64,000 nt of DNA from Nostoc sp. LEGE 12450 (lineage in GTDB: Bacteria > Cyanobacteriota > Cyanobacteriia > Cyanobacteriales > Nostocaceae), in NCBI RefSeq assembly GCF_015206895.1, contig NZ_JADEXU010000007.1, forward strand, positions 1 to 64,000, in the 5' to 3' direction. Positions 8,197 to 16,991 of this stretch are shown piece by piece; positions within the stretch are counted from its first letter, which is position 1, and each line of letters opens with the position of its first letter. The notes beneath the pieces are model-generated. The model saw only the letters and a list, made by a program, of their open reading frames with translations, had not been told where the DNA came from and did no database searches. The translations under genes were made by a program, and so were the position numbers.

Positions 8197-8478
8197 CTAT
8201 TCATCAGGTTCAATCGTGCTACTTAAACCGTGACTTATCAATGTTTCGCAATAGAACTCAGCGTGTTCCAGAGCGCAAGTAATGACTAAAGCTAGCCCGT
8301 TAGTATGGGCTTCCATCATGATGCTAACAGCCTGGGGTTGGGTAAGGCTTGGTACAGTGGCTATTAGTGACTGCACAACATGCTCCATAGAATTGTAGTC
8401 ATCGTTATGGAGCAAAACGCGATATCGAGGCGCTAGCTTACGAATTGTGGAAGGCTTTTCAATAGTTTCAACTGACAC
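8197..8478 (-). CDS. clpS: ATP-dependent Clp protease adaptor ClpS
   Basis: A 93-residue protein. The core has the ClpS signature: RVLLHNDDYNSMEHVV, then MMEAHTNGLALVITC and EHAEFYCETL. ClpS binds N-degron substrates and delivers them to ClpAP/ClpCP. The Asn-Asp pair in HNDDYN and the downstream His are the conserved N-end-binding positions. The start is GTG at 8478. Cyanobacteria usually have two ClpS forms; this looks like the canonical one. The 282-nt spacer beyond it (8479-8760) holds one HIP1 site and nothing else recognised. Confidence 0.93.
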   Translation of the reverse strand: MSVETIEKPSTIRKLAPRYRVLLHNDDYNSMEHVVQSLIATVPSLTQPQAVSIMMEAHTNGLALVITCALEHAEFYCETLISHGLSSTIEPDE

Positions 8479-8760
8479 GGCTCTTTGCTCTTTTCTTGTT
8501 GATTCACTACTACAAAGTGTCTGTGTAGCGATCGCTTAACAGTTATTTACCTATTCTATAGTATCTCTGTTGAGATACTATGCTAGAAAAACCGCTCTAC
8601 TTAGTTTTGCGTAGCCACTTCCGAGGCAGATGTCTGAGACATAGTTGCCGTGAGAGTGCTACCCTAATCTTACAGAAGGTTCCTTAAACGTAGCGCATTT
8701 TCATTTTTAAAATTAAGGAAATTGCAAAATAATCCTTGCCCCTGACCCAACTCCATAATC

Positions 8761-9105
8761 ATGGACATTAGCCTAGATTTTCTTCAACCAGGACAAATTG
8801 TGTCTTTAGAGCATGGCGATAGAAATCTGTATGCAGAAGTCATTCAATTTGTAGTTTCCCGGCAGTTGTGCTGGGTGCGTCCTTTACTAATGGTGACTTT
8901 GATTCAAGAATCGCCGCTAATTACCGATTTGCGAGATGCGTCTGACTTGCTTTGGCCTGCAAATTTATTTCGACCAGCATTAGACACAGAAGTAATTACC
9001 TTCTTGAGTCAAGTTTTAGCAAAAGAACCAAAAACTGAGCCTGACTCAGCCGCCAAGCAGCAACTTAATCAATTTATTCACCAATTATGGTCAGCATATC
9101 AATAG
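8761..9105 (+). CDS. conserved hypothetical protein
   Basis: A 114-residue soluble protein starting MDISLDFLQPGQIVSLEHGDRN. The N-terminal 60 residues look like a small beta-barrel (alternating hydrophobic pattern, a W-V-R-P-L turn). The C-terminus is helical (NQFIHQLWSAYQ). I recognise it as a type of protein conserved in cyanobacteria but know of no assigned function. It stands alone between clpS, divergent on the other strand, and the dapL remnant, convergent. Confidence 0.7.
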   Translation: MDISLDFLQPGQIVSLEHGDRNLYAEVIQFVVSRQLCWVRPLLMVTLIQESPLITDLRDASDLLWPANLFRPALDTEVITFLSQVLAKEPKTEPDSAAKQQLNQFIHQLWSAYQ

Positions 9106-9109
9106 GCAT

Positions 9110-9262
9110 AGGGCAAAGGATATGACTAGAAGTTAGTTTATCTGGAGCGCCAACAGCCATACTGATGATATCAACTCCCTTCGCAACGAGTTCATTATGC
9201 TTGTGGACAATTTCAGCAAACAGAAAGGGAGGAATTTTTTCTCGGCGTTTAGCGAACTACAT
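9110..9262 (-). pseudogene. dapL: N-terminal fragment of LL-diaminopimelate aminotransferase (dapL), broken
   Basis: Translated on the minus strand from ATG at 9262, the sequence reads M-stop-FAKRREKIPPFLFAEI and continues to GVDIISMAVGAPDK and SSHI. This closely follows the DapL start MQFAKRLEKIPPYLFAEI and its GVDVINIGVGDPDKPT segment. The second codon is TAG where CAG is expected. Similarity stops after about 48 codons, where the convergent neighbour gene ends. It is therefore a truncated duplicate rather than a functional lysine-pathway gene. Confidence 0.8.
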
Positions 9263-9476
9263 AGCGATTTACTCCGAATGCACAATAATGTAGAGGGTTA
9301 TTAGCACGGTTTACGCCATTCTAGTTATTTAAATAATCAACCTTAGAGAAAAATACAAACAATAATATCGCTCTTATTATCCCACCTGCCTTTATTAAAA
9401 CTTGTTTTACTAACTTGGAATCTTGATTACTTCAGTATTCATCAAATTTACTTGATATACCTCTATGCATAAGCAG

Positions 9477-9680
9477 TTAGGAATATCCAAAGCTGGGAAC
9501 CAACTTAATTCTACCAGCATCCATCTCCGACATTAATAATTCCAGAGCTTCGTAGTCAACGTCAGAAATATAACCCAGTTCTGTCAGTTCTGAATTGATT
9601 TCATTTTCTATCTCAGGAGTTAGCTTTTTAATGTCAAGAGCTTTTTCTACCAACTTACGAATAGCGTACTTAGTTCTCAT
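9477..9680 (-). CDS. small conserved hypothetical protein
   Basis: A 67-residue, mostly helical, acidic protein from ATG at 9680, with ggatg about 8 nt upstream. An in-frame TTG at 9695 would add five residues. It begins MRTKYAIRKLVEKALDIKK and contains LTPEIENEINSEL and EALELLMSEMDAGRI. It resembles short cyanobacterial helical proteins of unknown function. A perfect CRP-type palindrome lies about 80 nt upstream and could control it or the divergent STAS gene. Confidence 0.65.
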   Translation of the reverse strand: MRTKYAIRKLVEKALDIKKLTPEIENEINSELTELGYISDVDYEALELLMSEMDAGRIKLVPSFGYS

Positions 9681-9761
9681 AAGTAATACATCCAACTGTA
9701 ATATGATACTGATTATCCCAGATAAGTCTAAGTATAAAGAGCGATCTAAATACTAATTAAG

Positions 9762-9779
9762 TTGTGATATAGATCACAA
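9762..9779. promoter_or_regulatory. CRP-type binding site
   Basis: TTGTGATATAGATCACAA is a perfect 7-bp inverted repeat around 4 bases and matches TGTGA-N6-TCACA exactly (core 9763-9778). This is the consensus of cAMP receptor proteins, including the cyanobacterial SyCRP1/AnCrpA type. It sits in the divergent gap 9681-10151. That gap also holds GGCTAAATTAGCC (9868-9880) and a CTTAGT/ACTAAG hairpin at 9880-9896. Confidence 0.6.
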
Positions 9780-10151
9780 TCAATTAATCAAATAGATAAT
9801 TCGCTATGACTCTGGCGTATGCCATCAGCAACGCTAAAGTAGGAGATTTAACTTACCGTTAAGACTTGGCTAAATTAGCCTTAGTTATAGACTAAGCAAG
9901 TTTTATCAGCATAGTTACTGATGATTTGTTTGCTCTATGGCTGTCTATGTTGATTGTTTTTGAACTGAGATAAAAAAAAAGTATATATAAACACATTTTA
10001 ACCTGGAATTATAACAATCTTTAAACAGAGATACTAAAGAAATAAAGATTCAGCAAAGAGAGCTAAGACGTATGGTCGATGCAACAGAATAGAGTTTATG
10101 TTCAAATAATCCTTAGCGTGACGCTTCAATAATTCTCAATAGGATGTAACT

Positions 10152-10481
10152 ATGCAAGCAGTGCTTAACTATCCCAAAATTGCAGTCATTCGCCCCCAAG
10201 GGTATTTGAATGCTACAAACGCCTTGGAATTTGAACGAGATATGACCACAGCGTTGGTACAAAATGATATTTCCATCTTGGTAGTAGACCTCGCAGCAGT
10301 AGAATCCTTAGATAGCGCGGGGTTAATGGCATTGTTATCTACACACAAGTTGGCTCTGAGTTTAGAAAGGGGTTTGCGACTTTGTGCTGTAGCTCCGTCA
10401 ATTAGAATTATTTTTGAACTAACGCAACTCGACAGCGTATTTGAAATATTGGATGGTGAAATTGAGTTAGCTGCAACGTAA
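10152..10481 (+). CDS. STAS-domain protein (anti-sigma factor antagonist type)
   Basis: A 109-residue protein that is a single STAS domain. The signature DLAAVESLDSAGLMAL includes Ser55 in the D-S-x-G-L motif, the position phosphorylated in SpoIIAA/RsbV proteins. Such proteins bind anti-sigma kinases or act as switches in partner-swapping. No kinase or phosphatase gene is adjacent, so its partner is elsewhere. It has a 450-nt non-coding upstream region with several hairpins and a CRP-type palindrome. The start is ATG at 10152, with aggat about 8 nt upstream. Confidence 0.85.
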   Translation: MQAVLNYPKIAVIRPQGYLNATNALEFERDMTTALVQNDISILVVDLAAVESLDSAGLMALLSTHKLALSLERGLRLCAVAPSIRIIFELTQLDSVFEILDGEIELAAT

Positions 10482-10640
10482 TTTATAACTTTATGTATGT
10501 AAAAGCACAAAAGTTTGGTTAAAAAGTGGAGTTTATGTAAAGGAGTTATAAGTTACAACGAGAAACTATGTTAGGAGACCTAATTCAATGCTAATGTTGG
10601 GTTTGGGTAGCTGTAATTAAGGTAGCTAGAAGATAGCACA

Positions 10641-13307
10641 GTGGCTGTTGCAGTTGAGAAATTAATAACATCGGATATTTTAAAACCAGGGCGTTACCTT
10701 GGTAATGAGCGTTTAGCAGTACATAAAGCTTGGGATAAGACAGCAATACACTGGGTCTTAACCTATCCGGAAGTATATGAAGTCGGTGCATCTAATTTAG
10801 GGCACATTATCCTATACAACATCTTGAATGCCCAACCGCGTCAATTGTGCGATCGCGCCTACCTCCCAGGAAAAGACCTGGCAGCCAAACTACGCGAAAC
10901 TAATACGCCATTGTTTGCGGTAGAGTCAAAGCGATCGCTCACAGAATTTGACATTTTAGGTTTTAGCCTCAGTTACGAACTGGGTGCAACTAATATCTTA
11001 GAAATGTTGGATCTGGCTGGAATTCCATTGACGTGGAGAGAAAGGCAAAAAGCGGTGGAAGCAGGGGGAGAATTTACGAATCTCCAATCCCAGTTTCCGT
11101 TAATTTTTGCTGGTGGGCAAACAGCAACATCGAATCCTGAGCCTTACGCTGACTTTTTCGACTTTATCGCCCTTGGGGATGGAGAGGAACTGCTCCCAGA
11201 AATTGGTTTGGTATTGGAAGAAGGTAAACAAGCAGGATTAAGTCGGGAAGATATATTACTGGATTTGGCACAGATACCAGGCGTATATGTGCCTCAGTTT
11301 TACGACATGGCAGAAGATGGCTCAGTTCATCCTCGTCGCTCTGACGTACCAAAACGAATTTTGCGACGGGTGGCAACCCCCATACCAGCATATTCCATTG
11401 GGTTAGTTCCTTATGTAGAAACGGTGCATGACCGTTTGACTATTGAGATTCGGCGTGGTTGCACTCGTGGCTGTCGCTTCTGTCAACCAGGAATGCTGAC
11501 TCGGCCAGCACGGGATGTAGAACCCGATAAGGTTGTAGAAGCAATCGAACAGGGAATGCGGGCAACTGGTTACAATGAGTTTTCCCTGCTATCTCTGAGT
11601 TGTTCTGATTATTTGTCCCTACCAGCAGTAGGGATGGAAATCAAAAATCGCTTAAAAAATGAAAATATTTCTCTGACTCTACCAAGCCAACGGGTAGACA
11701 GATTTGATGAGAATATTGCCAATATCCTGGGAGGTACACGGCAAGGTGGACTAACTTTTGCTCCAGAAGCTGGAACTCAGCGGATGCGAGACATCGTAAA
11801 TAAAGGTTTGACGAATGAAGAATTGTTGCGGGGAGTAAAAACCGCTTGGGAGCAAGGCTGGGATAAAATCAAGTTGTATTTTATGATTGGCTTGCCAGGT
11901 GAGACGGATGTTGATGTTTTGGGCATTGCGGAAACAGTCAGCTGGCTACAGCGAGAATGCCGAGGCAAAGGCAGAAAACCGCTGAACTTTAACCTGACAA
12001 TTTCTAACTTTACGCCTAAGCCGCATACACCATTCCAGTGGCACTCAGTTTCTACCACAGAATTTAAGCGCAAACAAAACCTGTTGCGCCAAGAATTCCG
12101 CCGGATGAAGGGAATGAAGGTAAATTTTACCGATGTCCGCATTTCGGCAATGGAAGATTTTGTGGGACGAGGCGATCGCAATTTGAGCAAAGTAGTGCGC
12201 CGCGCCTGGGAATTGGGTGCAGGGATGGATTCCTGGTATGAAAATTTAGATCAGGCTTTTAGCGCTTGGGGAGATGCGATCGCCGGGGCCGATCTAGATT
12301 GGAAATACCGCCAAGTAGAAAATGGCGAATGGAATTTGTTTCACGCACAAGAGCAGAACAAATCACCAGATGCGGAAAATACCGAATTCCTCAATCCTCA
12401 CTCGCTAGATACTCCCCTACCTTGGGATCATATTGATACCGGAATTAATAAAAACTGGCTCAAAGAAGACTTGCAACGTGCCTTAGCAGCCGCAATTGTA
12501 CCCGACTGCTCTTTTGAAGGTTGTTCTCACTGTGGCGTATGTGGAACCGACTTTGGCCATAACGTCGTGATTGCACCACCTGTTATCCCACAATTCGCTG
12601 GCGAGTTTGTTCCCAACACAACCAAGGCACAACGACTACGAGTTTGGTTTGGAAAACAGGGTAATATGGCTTTGGTAAGCCACCTAGATTTAATCCGTCT
12701 GTTTGACCGAGTTGTGCGGCGAGCAGGCTTGCCTATTGCTTTTACTGGTGGGTTTCATCCAATGCCGCGAATTTCTGTAGCAACGGCATTGGCTCTAGGT
12801 GCTACTAGTAGCGGTGAAATTGCGGATTTTGAGTTAACTGTACCAGTAGACATCGATACTTTTCGAGAAGAATTGGTTCGGAAAATGCCCACAGACATAC
12901 CTATATATAATGTGGAGCAGATAGATTTAAAAACTCCGGCAGCTACTCAACTGCTAGAAACCGCAGAATATTTAATTACCGTAGCAGCACTTGAAGAAAC
13001 AACACCTATACAATGGCAAAACTGGATTGATACCATCAAAGCAAAAGATGAGCTTTGGTACGAGCATACAACAAAGTCAGGCAAGAGCCAGTTAATAAAT
13101 CTGCGCGATCGCTTATTTGAACTGGAATTAGTAGAAACCCACAAAGGCATTGCAGAATCTATATCTGTTATCCGTTATGTAGGTAGCTATCGCCAAGATG
13201 GTTTTCTATTGCGTCCTGAACAAATCCTGTTTATGCTAGGGATAGTGGGTAGTGGAGAATTTCAACTCCTGCACATCCACCGCAATCGGCTAATTTTAGC
13301 GGTATAA
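10641..13307 (+). CDS. TIGR03960-type B12-binding radical SAM protein fused to DUF2344
   Basis: An 888-residue protein. Residues 1 to about 220 are the TIGR03960 N-terminal region. The radical SAM core has Cys274, Cys278 and Cys281 in RRGCTRGCRFC. From about residue 660 a DUF2344/TIGR03936 domain follows (RVWFGKQGNMALVSHLDLIRL, GGFHPMPRIS). A four-Cys motif, CSFEGCSHCGVC, lies between them. The start is GTG at 10641 because the conserved sequence begins MAVAVEKLI right there. The family is often next to RNase E/G genes, as here (rne begins 850 nt downstream), which suggests a role in RNA or ribosome modification. The reaction is unknown. Confidence 0.9.
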   Translation: MAVAVEKLITSDILKPGRYLGNERLAVHKAWDKTAIHWVLTYPEVYEVGASNLGHIILYNILNAQPRQLCDRAYLPGKDLAAKLRETNTPLFAVESKRSLTEFDILGFSLSYELGATNILEMLDLAGIPLTWRERQKAVEAGGEFTNLQSQFPLIFAGGQTATSNPEPYADFFDFIALGDGEELLPEIGLVLEEGKQAGLSREDILLDLAQIPGVYVPQFYDMAEDGSVHPRRSDVPKRILRRVATPIPAYSIGLVPYVETVHDRLTIEIRRGCTRGCRFCQPGMLTRPARDVEPDKVVEAIEQGMRATGYNEFSLLSLSCSDYLSLPAVGMEIKNRLKNENISLTLPSQRVDRFDENIANILGGTRQGGLTFAPEAGTQRMRDIVNKGLTNEELLRGVKTAWEQGWDKIKLYFMIGLPGETDVDVLGIAETVSWLQRECRGKGRKPLNFNLTISNFTPKPHTPFQWHSVSTTEFKRKQNLLRQEFRRMKGMKVNFTDVRISAMEDFVGRGDRNLSKVVRRAWELGAGMDSWYENLDQAFSAWGDAIAGADLDWKYRQVENGEWNLFHAQEQNKSPDAENTEFLNPHSLDTPLPWDHIDTGINKNWLKEDLQRALAAAIVPDCSFEGCSHCGVCGTDFGHNVVIAPPVIPQFAGEFVPNTTKAQRLRVWFGKQGNMALVSHLDLIRLFDRVVRRAGLPIAFTGGFHPMPRISVATALALGATSSGEIADFELTVPVDIDTFREELVRKMPTDIPIYNVEQIDLKTPAATQLLETAEYLITVAALEETTPIQWQNWIDTIKAKDELWYEHTTKSGKSQLINLRDRLFELELVETHKGIAESISVIRYVGSYRQDGFLLRPEQILFMLGIVGSGEFQLLHIHRNRLILAV

Positions 13308-14158
13308 TCCCTGTAGGGCAGCTTGCTAGTAGTTGTCCTAATATGGCACATCGTCGGAATTGATTTTTAGCAAGGTTGCGTTAGAATGGGGTGAAGAGAA
13401 TTTTTCTGGCGCTGCATTGAATTAGCTGGTTCACTACCCTGGTGTTCAGGGGGCGAAAGCAAAGATATTAGAGTGCAACTTCTAGGATTTTATCCCAGAC
13501 AAACTGAGGCAGATTAAAGAACACACACTCTCTCTATAGCTACCTTGTGAATCAGTAACTAACAGCAGGCTCGGTTAGCTTCTCTAAATCCATACTTTTC
13601 CAACAACTGCTGAATGTCTAATCCACAGTATTGCCCAAGAGCTAGTGCATTACTCTTCTAGAGTTGTTCACCCTTGGTGTTACCGTAGGGTAAACAACTG
13701 CTGTAGGTTAAGCCGATTTGCAGACGTTCACCAGACGCGCAAAGCGCGGCTTAAAAGTAGGGTAGCAGCTGGCGTTGCTGAGTATAACCCTAAGAATAAA
13801 TCCAGGGAATGGAAAATAGAAATAGTTTCTTTTTCTTAACGACTTCAGTAGGTTACTCTCAAAAAAGCTTCCTGAGTTAAAAACTCACTCAGGATTCAGA
13901 ACTTTCAACTCAGAACTCTCTTCATTGAGAGTATTGCATTGCAAATCAACCATAGATGGTTGATTTAATTGCTTAAACATGCAGCCGTTCTGGAATAATC
14001 CGCCGTGAAAACGCTCTTAAGAGTGCCAATAGCTATTTAACTTAGAACATCAGGTTTGCGATTTTTATCATCAGTAGCGCCTTTTGAGGGTTGCAAGGGC
14101 AACAAAGGTATAACAAACCTCCAGACCTATTGGTGCTGACAATTTTTGAGGAAATTGA
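13308..14158 (+). promoter_or_regulatory. 850-nt spacer/leader before rne with several hairpins
   Basis: No credible gene is seen. Visible structures are CCCTG/CAGGG near 13436-13450, a long hairpin at 13663-13698 (gttgtt-accc/gggt-acaac), CTCTC/GAGAG near 13916-13931, a perfect 11-bp inverted repeat at 13943-13966 (aaatcaaccat/atggttgattt) and CTCTTAAGAG near 14016. A GAGG ribosome binding site lies about 7 nt before rne. RNase E mRNAs commonly have long autoregulatory leaders, so part of this region may be one. That role is inference. Confidence 0.45.
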
Positions 14159-16318
14159 ATGCCAAAACAAATTATCATCGCGGAGCAGCACCAAATTGCT
14201 GCTGTCTTTTCCGAAGATCAAATACAGGAACTCGTTGTTGCTACCGGTCATCATCAAATAGGTGATATCTACTTAGGAGTAGTAGAAAACGTATTGCCTG
14301 GGATAGATGCGGCTTTTGTGAATATTGGCGACCCAGAGCGGAACGGTTTTATTCATGTTACCGACTTGGGCCCATTGAAACTCAAGCGTACCGCAGCAGC
14401 CATTACAGAACTATTAGCACCACAGCAGAAAGTTTTGGTGCAAGTAATGAAAGAGCCAACGGGAACAAAAGGGCCCAGGCTCACGGGTAATATCACCTTA
14501 CCCGGACGCTACGTAGTACTAATGCCTTATGGTAGGGGCGTAAATTTATCCCGACGAATTAAAAGTGAAAGTGAGCGCAACCGCTTGCGGGCACTAGCGA
14601 TTTTGGTTAAACCGGCGGGAATGGGTTTGCTCGTGCGTACAGAAGCCGAAGGCAAACCAGAAGAAGCGATTATGGAAGATTTGGAGTTGCTGCAAAAGCA
14701 ATGGGAGGCGATCCAGCAGGAAGCGCATTCTACCCGTGCCCCAGCATTGCTCAACCGAGACGATGATTTCATTCAGCGCGTATTGCGGGATATGTACGGC
14801 GCGGATGTCAATCGAATTGTCGTAGATTCTAGTACTGGTTTGAAGCGTGTGAAGCAGTACTTGCAGAATTGGAGTGGCGGTCAAACACCGCAAGGATTGT
14901 TGATTGACCATCACCGCGATCGCTCCCCAATTTTAGAGTACTTCCGCATCAGTGCTGCCATTCGAGAAGCCCTAAAACCAAGAGTAGACCTACCTTCTGG
15001 CGGTTACATCATCATCGAGCCAACCGAGGCATTAACCGTAATCGATGTTAACTCAGGTTCCTTCACGCGATCGGCGACAGCCAGAGAAACAGTTTTGTGG
15101 ACAAACTGCGAAGCTGCAACAGAAATTGCTCGCCAGTTGCGTCTGCGGAATATTGCCGGAGTGATTGTCGTTGATTTCATTGATATGGAATCTCGACGTG
15201 ACCAACTGCAAGTTCTTGAACACTTTAATAAAGGACTCAAAGCAGACAAAGCTCGTCCCCAGATTGCTCAACTTACGGAACTGGGTTTAGTAGAACTGAC
15301 CCGCAAACGTCAGGGTCAAAATATTTACGAATTGTTTGGTGAAACTTGTCCCACTTGTGGCGGTTTAGGGCATACTGTGCGTCTGCCTGGAGAACTTGAA
15401 AATCGATTACCAATACCAGCAGAAACACCAGAACGTGAGCGTTTTGTATCCCTACCTCACCGAGAACCACGTCAGCCATCTGCCCGCGTCCCGGAACCAC
15501 GAGAAACTTATGACGGGTTTGGGGAAGCATTTGATGGCGACTCGGAATCGACTAACCTAAATCTGATTAATCATCCTAGTTATCAAGAACTTAATGATAA
15601 TAAGCGTCGTACCCGCACTCGCCGTAGTCGAATTGGCATCAATGGCTTAAACGGGAAAGATGAATCTCGGGTTATTGCCAATCCATTAGCTTTTGTCAAT
15701 GAACCAGATTTAGACCTTGATGTAGAACCAGAATTAGGAGTTACACCAGAAATTCCCTCACCCACCCTGGGTAAACCAGGTTGGAATGAAAGAGTAGAGC
15801 GCACTGTAGAACGCGCTAAAGTTATCAAGGCAGAACCAGTTAAACCAGTGGTAGAACCACCGGAGATTAGAACTGTAGAAATGAGTCTCCAGGAACAGGA
15901 TATGTTTGCCTTGATGGGAATATCTCCGTTGGTGAAGTTAGAGCAAGAGGTTAAAAATACCAAATCTGTGATTATTAACGTGATTCAGCCCGGTCAAGTG
16001 CGAACGACTCCAACTGAATCCATCTTAGAATCACCTATTGCCCAAAAAGTAATACCGGAAGTAGTTGCAACCAAGTCACCAATACCAAAAGTTATTGAGC
16101 CAGAACAAAAATCTTTGATAGAAGAGACAGATGAACCAGCTGAGTTGACTACCAATCCTTCGGAAAGCTTGTCTGCAAAAGCCTCCCTCAAAGCGATCGC
16201 AGATGAAAGTGATTCAAGCAGCGCCGCCAATGCGATCGCAGATGAAAGTGATGCAAACAGCGCCGCCACTGCTAGCCGCCGTCGCCGCCGCCGTTCCTCA
16301 GCGATTGAGGATAATTAA
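14159..16318 (+). CDS. rne: ribonuclease E/G family endoribonuclease
   Basis: A 719-residue protein. An S1-like RNA-binding region covers about residues 35-125. The catalytic core has TVIDVNSG and VVDFIDME, the acidic Mg sites. The Zn-link motif is CPTC at Cys397 and Cys400. Residues beyond about 420 form an unstructured acidic/basic tail ending with RRRRRRSSA at 707-715. In cyanobacteria this nonapeptide is known to recruit polynucleotide phosphorylase, giving an RNA-degradation complex. The tail also contains two near-identical DES(D/N)-(S)NSAA-like units. rnhB follows after 8 nt on the same strand and is probably co-transcribed. A long structured spacer precedes the gene. Confidence 0.96.
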   Translation: MPKQIIIAEQHQIAAVFSEDQIQELVVATGHHQIGDIYLGVVENVLPGIDAAFVNIGDPERNGFIHVTDLGPLKLKRTAAAITELLAPQQKVLVQVMKEPTGTKGPRLTGNITLPGRYVVLMPYGRGVNLSRRIKSESERNRLRALAILVKPAGMGLLVRTEAEGKPEEAIMEDLELLQKQWEAIQQEAHSTRAPALLNRDDDFIQRVLRDMYGADVNRIVVDSSTGLKRVKQYLQNWSGGQTPQGLLIDHHRDRSPILEYFRISAAIREALKPRVDLPSGGYIIIEPTEALTVIDVNSGSFTRSATARETVLWTNCEAATEIARQLRLRNIAGVIVVDFIDMESRRDQLQVLEHFNKGLKADKARPQIAQLTELGLVELTRKRQGQNIYELFGETCPTCGGLGHTVRLPGELENRLPIPAETPERERFVSLPHREPRQPSARVPEPRETYDGFGEAFDGDSESTNLNLINHPSYQELNDNKRRTRTRRSRIGINGLNGKDESRVIANPLAFVNEPDLDLDVEPELGVTPEIPSPTLGKPGWNERVERTVERAKVIKAEPVKPVVEPPEIRTVEMSLQEQDMFALMGISPLVKLEQEVKNTKSVIINVIQPGQVRTTPTESILESPIAQKVIPEVVATKSPIPKVIEPEQKSLIEETDEPAELTTNPSESLSAKASLKAIADESDSSSAANAIADESDANSAATASRRRRRRSSAIEDN

Positions 16319-16326
16319 TTCGCTTT

Positions 16327-16983
16327 ATGGTAGAAACATCACCAACGCCCTTGGAACAATCCAATTGGCTGGAGTTTTCTACCTTGTCAGGGATTCCAGG
16401 ATTGGTTGCAGGCGTGGATGAAGTAGGTCGAGGCGCTCTATTTGGCCCGGTGGTGGCGGCAGCAGTGATCCTACCAGATCATGCTTTGCCAATACTGATG
16501 GCAGCTAAAATTAAAGACAGTAAAAAGTTGTCTAGTTCTCGGAGAACTCAGCTAGCACAGCAAATTTGTGGGCTGGCTATAGACTGGAAAATCGGGTTTG
16601 CTTCTACTGCCGAAATTGACAAGATAAATATTTTGCAAGCGACACTATTAGCAATGAAGCGGGCTGTACTGAAGTTAAAGGTACAGCCTGCAATCTGCTT
16701 GGTTGATGGCAATCAGTCAATCAAAGACTTGCTATTGCCACAACAAACAATAATTAAGGGAGATGAGCGATCGCTTGCTATTGCCTCTGCTAGTATTGTT
16801 GCCAAGGTTTGGCGTGACGATCTGGTATTGCGTCTAGCATTGAAATACCCTATGTACAACCTAGAGCGTAACAAGGGCTATGGTAGTCAACGTCATTTGC
16901 TGGCTCTGCAACAATATGGGCCATCGCCCCTACATCGTCAGTCTTTTCGTCCTTGCCAAATCAAAGTACTAAACGCTGAGTGA
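16327..16983 (+). CDS. rnhB: ribonuclease HII
   Basis: A 218-residue protein. The signature AGVDEVGRGALFGPVV places the catalytic Asp31-Glu32. SKKLSSSRR and VDGNQ follow, with the last motif in IASASIVAKVWRD. RNase HII removes ribonucleotides embedded in DNA and RNA from RNA-DNA hybrids. It starts 8 nt after the rne stop, so co-transcription is likely; an rne-rnhB pair is a known cyanobacterial arrangement. The length is normal and all motifs are present. Confidence 0.95.
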   Translation: MVETSPTPLEQSNWLEFSTLSGIPGLVAGVDEVGRGALFGPVVAAAVILPDHALPILMAAKIKDSKKLSSSRRTQLAQQICGLAIDWKIGFASTAEIDKINILQATLLAMKRAVLKLKVQPAICLVDGNQSIKDLLLPQQTIIKGDERSLAIASASIVAKVWRDDLVLRLALKYPMYNLERNKGYGSQRHLLALQQYGPSPLHRQSFRPCQIKVLNAE

Positions 16984-16991
16984 TTAAATGA

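Noticed and set aside
13645-13839. 64-codon frame in the spacer before rne
   Set aside because: It runs through hairpin repeats and has no ribosome binding site or recognisable motif.
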